Assembly (NCBI RefSeq): GCF_011067745.1 | Contig: NZ_JAAMPJ010000003.1 | Location: forward strand, 124,001 to 188,000 | Source of the DNA: Lentzea alba | GTDB taxonomy: Bacteria > Actinomycetota > Actinomycetes > Mycobacteriales > Pseudonocardiaceae | Length of the DNA stretch: 64,000 bases | Direction: 5' to 3' | Shown here: piece by piece, positions 57,502-64,000 of the stretch | How positions within the stretch are numbered: the first letter of the stretch is position 1 | How the letters are laid out: each line of letters starts with the position of its first letter | Notes under the pieces: model-generated | Databases searched by the model: none | The model's input: only the letters and a program-made list of their open reading frames with translations | Told to the model about the DNA's origin: nothing | Made by a program: the position numbers and the translations under genes

Positions 57502-60500
57502 TCAGTTGTCGGGCACTTCCCTGATCAAGATCGCACCCACCGGCCGTGGCACGTCACCCCAGATCTGCTGCTTCTGCCGTTCGAGCTCCTTCGCCTCTTC
57601 CTCGAGACGCTGCAGCACCCGGTTCTTCTCATCCCTGGACAGGTTCGGATCGTTCTCGATCGCCGTCCGCGCGGCTCGGTTCGACCGGCGATCCCGGTAG
57701 TTCGGGTCTTCCGCCTTCTTGGCGTTGATGGCGTCCGGGGTGTGGAACTGGACCTCGAACAACAGTCCTTCCGGACCCTTGAACGTGACGTTGATCCCGG
57801 AGTAGGCGTCGACGCCGTTCGCGGTCGCGTTCTTCCTCCAGCCGTTCTTGAGCTTCACCAGTTCGTACTTCTTCCCCAGATCATCGAGGGCCTTCAGCAC
57901 CTGGGTGGTGTAGTTGCCGCTCTGATAAGTGATCGTGTACCGCACCGAGTCGTTCATGGCGTCCTGGATCTCGGAGATCGGCCGGTGCCCAGGATTGTTC
58001 GGATCTTTGGACTGCAACTCCTCGAAGAGCTTGCGCTTGTAGGAGTCCTCGGCCTTGGTCGTGTTCGCCGGGTCGCCGTAGCGTTCGCCGCCCGTGCGGG
58101 TCGCCGTTCCCTCGATGTCCTTGGTGATGGCAGGCGCGAGCCGTTCGGCTTTCTTGATCTGCTCGTTGGCCCAGGCGTTCTCCGCCGGGCTGAGCTTGAT
58201 GTGCAGATCGCCCTCGGTCCGTTCGTACGAGCCGTCGGGCTTGTTGGGGTCCGGCGTGCCGCAGCCTGCCGCTACCGCTGCACGAGCCGAGACACCCACG
58301 ACGCACTGCGCCGGCGGGTCGACCTTCAGCTTGGCGTCGTCGAGCTTCGCCACGCCGTTCTCGATCCGCAGCGTGCCGCCCTCGAGCCGGACGATCGCCC
58401 CGTCGACGAGGTTCGGCGTGCCCTCCGGCCGGAGCGTGAACGACTCCATCCGGTACAGCTGGCCGTCCACGACCGCGACGCCGCCGTCGAACTTGGCGTC
58501 GCCGTTCTCGAACTTCGCCCTGAGGTTGAGGATCTCGCCCAGTCCGTTGGGCAGCTTGTCCTTGACCGAGTCGTGCAGCCGGACCGCGAGGCTCTCCAGT
58601 TCGGCGAGGCTGCGCGAGAGCTTGCCCGAACCGCCGTCGACCTTGCGGGTCAGCGTGCGCAGCGACTTCCAGGCCGCACCGCCGACACCGCCGGCCTCGA
58701 AGGTGAGGATGGCCGCCGTGATGTCGAACAGCGTGCCGCCGAGCGCCTTGCCGGGGTTGGTCTCCCACTCGTCGAGGTTGATCCACGTGTACGGGTTCTT
58801 GAGCGAGTAGACGGCGGCGTCCGCCATCTGCTTGCACCTCGACCAGTTGCCGGCCATGCTCTCGCCGAGGCACCCGCCGAGCTCCCAGGCCGCGACGAAC
58901 GGGCTGATCGCGGCCTCGCCGAAGCCCTTCACCGCTTCCCAGGCGAACTCGCGGATCTTCTTCGACTTCTCTTCGTACTGCTTGCAGGCCTGCTCGTCGC
59001 CGCCGGCGCACTTCACGAGGTCCTCGACGTAGTTGCCTGCCGCGTTGAGACCCTGGCCGACCTTTTCCGCGACCTTTTGCTTGAACTGGTGGCACATCAG
59101 CAGCGAGCTGGCGACGTTGCAGCTGATGACGCCGGCGAAGATCTCCAGCGTCTTGCGGTTGAGCTCCTGGCGCTTGCGTTCGGCCTCCGCCGCGGCGATG
59201 CGCTTGGCCTCTTCGTAGCGGTCGCGGATGTCCGTGACCTGGTTCAGGCGCTCGGTGATCGCGTCCCTGAACGTGTCGAAGTTCTGCGCGATGCCGTGTG
59301 CCACCGAACGGATGCTCTCCGCCGCCGCGGCCGCCTGCCCCGCGGTCGCCGCCGCGCTGGAAGCGGCGTTCGCGGCCTGACCGGCCAGCGTCGCGTCCGA
59401 ACGGGCCGAGCTCGCCCACCGTGCCGCCGTCGCCGCCGAACCCGAGGCGGCACCGGCGTGCTGTGCCGCCGTGTTCGCCGCGTCGTTGGCCTTGACCGCG
59501 TCGTCCGCGGCCCGGTTCGCCGCCTCGACCGCGGTGGCCGCGGCCTCGAAGGCCGGTTTGATGTCGCCGACGGCCTGGTCGGCCGCCTTGCGGGCCCGGA
59601 TCGCGGCCTCGGCGGCCTCCGCCGCCTTCTCCCGCGCGGCCCGCGACTGCTCCTCGCTGATCAGCAGCGCGTCCGCCACGGCCTGCAGCGCCCGGCGGGC
59701 GTCGGCGTTGATCCCGGCGAACGGCTTGAGGATGGCCTCGGCCGCCCGCACCGGGTCGATCACCAGCTCGGCGGACGCGGCCGCCGCTGCCGACGCCCGG
59801 TCCGCGACCACGGACTGGTAGACGGCCTGGTTGGCCTCCCGCACGGCGTCTTCGGCCTCGGACTGCACCAGCTCGGCCGCGTCCTTCGAAGCGATCGCCG
59901 CGTTGGTGGTCTCGAGCGCGATGCGGTTCGTCTCGTCGGCCGCCCGGCGTGCCGTCACGGCCTCCTGACCCGCCCGGTTCGCCGCCGCCTGCGCCGCGTT
60001 GGCCGCGTTCGTGGCCGCCTGCGCCTCGGCCCGCGCGGTCGCCGCCGCGGCCCTGGCCCTGCCCGCTGCCGCCGACGACTCGTCGGCCGCGCTCTTGGCG
60101 GCGTTGGTCTCGCGCTCGATCGCCCGGTACTCGTCCCAGGCCTCGCCGCCGAGCTCCTCCGCCTTCTTGCGGGCCTTCTCCAGCTGCCCCGCGAACGTGT
60201 TGTACCGCTCGACGCGCTTGCCGTAGATCACCTCCATGACGCGCACCTGCTTGCCGAGGTTCTCGGCTTTGGTGACCGTCTCGTCCATGGCCGCCTTGTG
60301 CGTGACCGCGTTGTTGTACGCGGCGACGGCGTCCTTGGACTTGGAGATCGCGACCGACGAGGCGCCCTGGGCGTTCACCCGCGCGCTGCGGGCGTTCGCG
60401 GCGTGCTGCTTGGCCTGTGAAGCCTTCTGCGCGGCCAGGTTCTTCTGCTGTTCGGCACGGTTGCGCGCGGCGACCGCGATGTCGTGCTGCACCCGTGCCG

Positions 60501-61782
60501 CGGCGGCCAGGTCGACGGCCCGCTGCGACTGGCGCTGGGCCTCCTCCAGGTACTTGCGCGCGTTGTTCGCGTGCTCCTGTGCGTTGCGGTCGGCGTCGAG
60601 CGCGCGGCTGTCGGCGAGGGTCGCCTCGACGGCGTGCTGTGACGTCTCGGCGGCCAGCGCCATCGCCTCGACGCCCTCGGCGATGCCGATGGTGACCTTG
60701 GCCCAGTCCAGCCCGTTGGTCGAACCGGCCTGGACCAGCCGGACCGCCGCGTTCTGCGCGGCTGCCTGGATGCCCTTGGCGTCCAACGCGATGCGGGCCC
60801 CGCGGGCGGCGTACTCGGCCGCCTCGGCCCGCAGCGCGTCGATCTCCTGGTCGCGGCCCTTGCGGCCGTTGGCCCGGCCGGGCTTGTCCTCCTGGAAGAT
60901 CCTGTCGGCCTTGTGCGCGGCCTTCACCGCCATCTGCATGGCGAAAACGCCGTCGTCCATGGCTTTGACGGCGTTGATGTTGGCGCGCATGATCTCGGCG
61001 CGGGCGTTCGCGGTGGCCTCGCTGCGCCGGGCCAGCTGGTCCAGGTCGGTCAGCGCCTTGTTGCGGTCCTCCAGGGCCTTCTCGATGACCTTCTGGAAGT
61101 CGTGGTCGCGCTTGTTCGCCTCGTGGTAGCCGACGAGGTAGAACTCGCGGATCTTCGCGTAGTCGCCGAGGAGGAGGACCGCGTCACCCTCGACCTTCAC
61201 CTGCGGACCGCCGTGCGCCACCATGTCGCGGACGCGGCCGATGATCCGTTCCTGCTCGGCCTTGTCGTCCTCGGCCTGCTGCTTGTCCTGCTTCAGCGCG
61301 ATCTCGTAGCCGTAGGCGACGAAGTCCGCGATCGCCTGGTCGCCCGCGTTCAACGCGGCCTGCGCCCCCGCGCGCACGTTCGGGCCGCCGGTGCGGGACC
61401 ACTCCTCGACCTTCTTGCGGTTCTCCGCGCGTTCGACGCGCTTGCGTTCGTCCGCGCGGGCCTGCGCCTCGGCCTGACCGTGGTCGAGGAACCAGATCAG
61501 CTTTTCCTTGGTGCCGACGGCAAGCGCGGCCGCGGCCGCGTCACGCACCTCGACGTCGGCCGCGTGGTCGCGGATGTCCTGGACGAGCTGGAGGTAGAAC
61601 TGGTGTTCCTCGTCGGGCTCCGGGTCGTTGTTCGCGGAAGCCTGCTGGAGCACCGGTGCGGGTTGTGGTGGTGCGGCGACGGCGGGGGCGTTGCTCCCCA
61701 GCAACGCCAGCACGACCGTGACCGCTGTGGCCATGCCTGATCGGCGCCGCAACGAGGCGGCGCTGGACGGTGATCTGTTCAT
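57502..61782 (-). CDS. secreted ALF-repeat polymorphic toxin with RelA/SpoT-like C-terminal domain
   Basis: A 1426-residue exported protein. After a signal peptide (about 1-37), three or more ALF repeats follow (for example VRDAAAAALAVGTKEKLIWF and VRAGAQAALNAGDQAIADF). Next comes a very long alanine-rich coiled-coil region (about 200-880), then hydrophobic and Gly-rich segments. The last 210 residues look like a RelA/SpoT nucleotide pyrophosphokinase: TTKAEDSYKRKL, DSVRYTITY (about 1278-1286) and YSGINV followed by FEVQFHT (Glu1343 as catalytic base). It is the second gene of an operon with another ALF-like protein, and an immunity-like gene follows. Confidence 0.75.
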   Translation of the reverse strand: MNRSPSSAASLRRRSGMATAVTVVLALLGSNAPAVAAPPQPAPVLQQASANNDPEPDEEHQFYLQLVQDIRDHAADVEVRDAAAAALAVGTKEKLIWFLDHGQAEAQARADERKRVERAENRKKVEEWSRTGGPNVRAGAQAALNAGDQAIADFVAYGYEIALKQDKQQAEDDKAEQERIIGRVRDMVAHGGPQVKVEGDAVLLLGDYAKIREFYLVGYHEANKRDHDFQKVIEKALEDRNKALTDLDQLARRSEATANARAEIMRANINAVKAMDDGVFAMQMAVKAAHKADRIFQEDKPGRANGRKGRDQEIDALRAEAAEYAARGARIALDAKGIQAAAQNAAVRLVQAGSTNGLDWAKVTIGIAEGVEAMALAAETSQHAVEATLADSRALDADRNAQEHANNARKYLEEAQRQSQRAVDLAAAARVQHDIAVAARNRAEQQKNLAAQKASQAKQHAANARSARVNAQGASSVAISKSKDAVAAYNNAVTHKAAMDETVTKAENLGKQVRVMEVIYGKRVERYNTFAGQLEKARKKAEELGGEAWDEYRAIERETNAAKSAADESSAAAGRARAAAATARAEAQAATNAANAAQAAANRAGQEAVTARRAADETNRIALETTNAAIASKDAAELVQSEAEDAVREANQAVYQSVVADRASAAAAASAELVIDPVRAAEAILKPFAGINADARRALQAVADALLISEEQSRAAREKAAEAAEAAIRARKAADQAVGDIKPAFEAAATAVEAANRAADDAVKANDAANTAAQHAGAASGSAATAARWASSARSDATLAGQAANAASSAAATAGQAAAAAESIRSVAHGIAQNFDTFRDAITERLNQVTDIRDRYEEAKRIAAAEAERKRQELNRKTLEIFAGVISCNVASSLLMCHQFKQKVAEKVGQGLNAAGNYVEDLVKCAGGDEQACKQYEEKSKKIREFAWEAVKGFGEAAISPFVAAWELGGCLGESMAGNWSRCKQMADAAVYSLKNPYTWINLDEWETNPGKALGGTLFDITAAILTFEAGGVGGAAWKSLRTLTRKVDGGSGKLSRSLAELESLAVRLHDSVKDKLPNGLGEILNLRAKFENGDAKFDGGVAVVDGQLYRMESFTLRPEGTPNLVDGAIVRLEGGTLRIENGVAKLDDAKLKVDPPAQCVVGVSARAAVAAGCGTPDPNKPDGSYERTEGDLHIKLSPAENAWANEQIKKAERLAPAITKDIEGTATRTGGERYGDPANTTKAEDSYKRKLFEELQSKDPNNPGHRPISEIQDAMNDSVRYTITYQSGNYTTQVLKALDDLGKKYELVKLKNGWRKNATANGVDAYSGINVTFKGPEGLLFEVQFHTPDAINAKKAEDPNYRDRRSNRAARTAIENDPNLSRDEKNRVLQRLEEEAKELERQKQQIWGDVPRPVGAILIREVPDN

Positions 61783-61786
61783 GTGG

Positions 61787-62866
61787 TTATCGAGCCCCCA
61801 GTTCGCGGTCGCGGGCTGCGTCCGCACTCTTCTTCGCCTTGGTGGCGAGGTCCTGCCAGAACGTGGCCTGGCTGAGCGCCCAGGCCGCTTCGTCCGCCCA
61901 CGAGCCGGTGGACGTGGCGGCGCGGTCGAGGATCGCGGCCCAGTCCTGCTCGCTCTGCGCGGAGCGGGCGTGCTCGGCCACCTGCGCCCACGCCGCCGCC
62001 TGGGCGTCGGCCTTGGCCTTCTCGGCGTTCCAGTCCACAGAGGACTGGCCGGCCTCGCGGGCGGCCTCGTCCCACCTGGCGATCGCGTCGAGGCGCGCCT
62101 TGCGGGCCAGTTCGCCGCTGGACTCCCGTTCGGCCTTCTCGGCGGCCAGGGCGGCGTCGGTCAGCGCGCGGATCGCGCGGTGCCAGATCTCGTTCTGCTC
62201 CAGCGTCCTGCGGCGGAAACCCTCGTTGTCGAGGTCGGCGCCGATGCCCCAGTAGTACTTGAAGAACAAGCCCACCTGGGTGTCGTCACCCTCGATCGCG
62301 CGCTGGGCCGCCGCGCGCACCTGCACGCCGGGATCGTTGGCGGCCAGGTAGGCCACGTACGCGCGGTCTTCCCCGGCCAGTCGCGCCAGGTGTTCCTGGT
62401 GCTGGTTGTTGTTGGCCTCGTCCGCGGCCCTGGCACGCTCGTATCCACTTTGGACGTAGACGTCCTGCGCGTTCGCCGAGCCGGCCAGCGCCTGGTCCGA
62501 GGTGAACCGCACGGCGCTCCCGCTGGGCGAGTAGCGGTTGATCTCCTGGACGTACCGGCGGTTGTTCGTTTCCCGTTCGGTCGCCCTGGCTCTCGCCTTG
62601 GCGATGCCGGTCGCGAAGAACTCGTCGATCGCCGCGTCGCCGCGGTTGCTCAGCAGTGCCTGCAACGCCTCCGCGCGGAGTTCCGCCGACACGAACTCCG
62701 AGAACGCCGTTCGCCTGACCGTGTCGCGTCTCGCGGTGGCGAGATCGGCCTGAGCGGCGGTCGTGGCCGTGGTGTCGGCCAGCGCCGGTGTGACCGCTGC
62801 CGATGTCACCGTCCCGAACGCCATCGCGGCAACGAGAAGTGAGCGCAGCAAAGTATGACGCCCCAT
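61787..62866 (-). CDS. secreted ALF-repeat protein
   Basis: A 359-residue exported, helix-rich protein. The signal peptide (about 1-30) ends TPALA. Degenerate ALF repeats of about 35 residues run through the first 220 residues (ELRAEALQALLSNRGDAAID, VQVRAAAQRAIEGDDTQVGL), and a charged coiled-coil tail follows. No catalytic domain was recognised. ATG at 62866 has GGGGGG 6 bases upstream. The stop lies 4 bases before the toxin start, so it is the first gene of the toxin operon and may be a delivery or anchoring partner. Confidence 0.72.
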   Translation of the reverse strand: MGRHTLLRSLLVAAMAFGTVTSAAVTPALADTTATTAAQADLATARRDTVRRTAFSEFVSAELRAEALQALLSNRGDAAIDEFFATGIAKARARATERETNNRRYVQEINRYSPSGSAVRFTSDQALAGSANAQDVYVQSGYERARAADEANNNQHQEHLARLAGEDRAYVAYLAANDPGVQVRAAAQRAIEGDDTQVGLFFKYYWGIGADLDNEGFRRRTLEQNEIWHRAIRALTDAALAAEKAERESSGELARKARLDAIARWDEAAREAGQSSVDWNAEKAKADAQAAAWAQVAEHARSAQSEQDWAAILDRAATSTGSWADEAAWALSQATFWQDLATKAKKSADAARDRELGAR

Positions 62867-63074
62867 GTATTTCCCCCCAGAAACAGGCAAGGCGGTGGGC
62901 AGAGTTGCCCACGGGGTTTCTAGCACGGTCGCGGCCCGTCACCGCTCAATGTGACTCAGGTCACTTCGGTTGCGCGGTGTGTTGACGGCGTGCGAAAGTC
63001 CAGCCGGCATCCGGCAGGCTGGGGGGTCTGGCCATAAACCGTTGCTGATGCCTTGAGTCCTGGGGGATTCGCAG
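62867..63074. promoter_or_regulatory. divergent promoter region of the ALF-repeat genes
   Basis: A 208-base gap between divergent secreted-protein genes. It holds the inverted repeats GTGGGCA-N4-TGCCCAC (62895-62912) and GTGAC-N4-GTCAC (62951-62964), plus a CCAGCC/GGCTGG pairing near 63000-63022. Either of the first two could be an operator for both directions. No known riboswitch pattern was recognised. Confidence 0.4.
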
Positions 63075-64000
63075 TTGTCCAGAACCAGTCTGGGCGGCCG
63101 CTGCATGCGCGCATTAGCGGCGCTCGCGGTCGTTTCCACGTTCGTTTCCGGTTCGGTCGTGCCGGCGAGCGCCGCGGCGGCGCCGCGTGAGTCGACGGTC
63201 GACCAGAAGATCGCGGCAGCGCGGGAGATCCCGCTGTCCATCACGCCCACCCAGTACCAGATGACGGACTGCAACTTCACCATCTGGGTGTGGGGACAGA
63301 CGAAGCAGGCCGCCAACGCCAAGGTGAACCTGGCCGCGTCGGACGCGTTCGAAGCGAACTCTCCGTCCAATCCGGAGGCGTGCTACCGCTTCATCACCGA
63401 GGACATCTACACCGCGCACCAGGCGGACCTCATCGAGCAGCTGCAGAAGGCCAAGCGCGACAAGCAGCGCGTCGCGGCCGCCGAGGTGGTCAGCTGGAAC
63501 AACCTCACCCAGGGCGATCTCGACGCCACGCTGAAGGAGTTCGTCTTCCGCCTCTGGGAGCGTGCCGAGGCGAGCAGCGAGGTGAAGAGCAAGGCCGCGG
63601 CCGTGCTGACCGCGACGTCCACCGACGAGCAGCGCCAGGTCTACGTCGTCACCGACATCTTCACCGCTCGTGAGGTCGACCGGCAGCGCCGCATCGAGGA
63701 AGCCGAACGCAAGCGCCAGGAAGAGCTGGCACGGCAGGAGAACGAGGACAAGCGCGCCCAGGCGTGGCTGGTCGTGGCCAAGGCGCCGCTGACCGAGGAC
63801 CTCAAGCTCATGACGGACCACGAGTTCGTCTACTCGATCTTCCGCCGGGCCACCGGAAAGTGGATCAAGGCCGACGCGCAGGCCGCGGCCGACAACCGTG
63901 ACCCCAAGGTGTGGAAGGCGTTCATCTTCACCGGTGTGCACGCCGCGCACCAGAAGGATCTCGAAGAGCAGAACCAGGCGGACGCGGCCGAGACCGCGAG
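63075..64000 (+). CDS. secreted ALF-like helical-repeat protein, 5' part
   Basis: An exported protein that runs off the right edge; 308 codons are visible. TTG at 63075 is preferred because GGGGGA lies 8 bases upstream and it gives the signal peptide a basic n-region; the internal ATG at 63105 is an alternative. After the signal (ending VPASAAAA) come charged, alanine-rich helical repeats about 70-80 residues apart (TDIFTAREVDRQRRIEEAE and FTGVHAAHQKDLEEQNQ), the same style as the two minus-strand ALF proteins. No toxin domain is visible in the part present. Confidence 0.65.
   Translation, partial: MSRTSLGGRCMRALAALAVVSTFVSGSVVPASAAAAPRESTVDQKIAAAREIPLSITPTQYQMTDCNFTIWVWGQTKQAANAKVNLAASDAFEANSPSNPEACYRFITEDIYTAHQADLIEQLQKAKRDKQRVAAAEVVSWNNLTQGDLDATLKEFVFRLWERAEASSEVKSKAAAVLTATSTDEQRQVYVVTDIFTAREVDRQRRIEEAERKRQEELARQENEDKRAQAWLVVAKAPLTEDLKLMTDHEFVYSIFRRATGKWIKADAQAAADNRDPKVWKAFIFTGVHAAHQKDLEEQNQADAAETA

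Noticed and set aside
57742-60420. An 892-codon open frame on the + strand opposite the toxin gene
   Set aside because: It mirrors the alanine-rich coding strand; the protein is Arg/Val/Leu-rich low-complexity sequence with no domain, as expected for antisense frames in GC-rich DNA.
62941-63074. A possible ydaO/c-di-AMP riboswitch before the last secreted protein
   Set aside because: The context (secreted protein in an actinobacterium) invited the idea, but the conserved core sequences were not found.

Overview
The window is very GC-rich, gene-dense DNA with GTG/TTG starts, few Shine-Dalgarno sites and many apparently leaderless promoters. It carries secreted proteases and lectins, a SARP regulator, IcmF, geosmin-type terpene synthases and a DevS/DevR-type pair. 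This points to a filamentous actinobacterium, probably of the Pseudonocardiales (an inference from gene content; no rRNA or tRNA gene was seen). No insertion sequence, CRISPR array, origin or tRNA was found.

Left part (1-13.8 kb): the 3' end of a TetR gene; an HTH protein/alpha-beta hydrolase pair with a palindrome over its promoter; a two-helix membrane protein; a secreted C39-like peptidase with a propeller-like N-terminal region; a SARP/NB-ARC/TPR regulator coupled to an O-methyltransferase; a LysR regulator; then a five-gene operon (9.1-13.8 kb) of class III CoA-transferase, enoyl-CoA hydratase, acetoacetate-decarboxylase-like enzyme, lambda-crystallin-like 3-hydroxyacid dehydrogenase and acyl-CoA dehydrogenase. 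Together these five could turn a carboxylic acid into a ketone with the CoA recycled by the transferase.

Middle part (13.8-39.8 kb): molybdate transporter modABC with an HTH-Mop regulator; an aldo/keto reductase; a polyprenyl-synthase relative that has lost its first aspartate motif; a TetR/epimerase pair divergent from an imine-reductase-like gene, with twin operators between them; the fused isobutyryl-CoA mutase IcmF; a six-repeat secreted lectin-like propeller; MOSC and SnoaL-like genes divergent from a CGNR regulator; and a dormancy-type cluster (Acg-like nitroreductase, DevS-like haem-GAF kinase, DevR-like regulator, tandem universal stress protein). Then come YceI, MarR and GlxA-type regulators, and two divergent citrate-synthase-family genes. 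One of these is fused to an N-terminal helix-turn-helix, and GTCAAC/GTTGAC motifs are arrayed both between the pair and inside the other gene.

Right part (39.7-64 kb): the standout is a seven-gene minus-strand operon (48.4 to 39.7 kb). In transcription order it encodes a family 2B encapsulin shell protein, a germacradienol-synthase-like terpene synthase, a second terpene synthase resembling the C-terminal half of geosmin synthase but without metal-binding residues, a second family 2B encapsulin shell protein, a polyprenyl diphosphate synthase, IspH and Dxs. It looks like a two-shell-protein nanocompartment with terpene synthase cargo plus its own precursor supply. Beyond it lie a Gfo/Idh-UPF0303 operon divergent from a ROK regulator, AraC and VOC genes, a large secreted subtilase, a methyltransferase, and a secreted ALF-repeat polymorphic toxin whose C-terminus resembles a RelA/SpoT nucleotide pyrophosphokinase, with a likely immunity gene and two further secreted ALF-like proteins.
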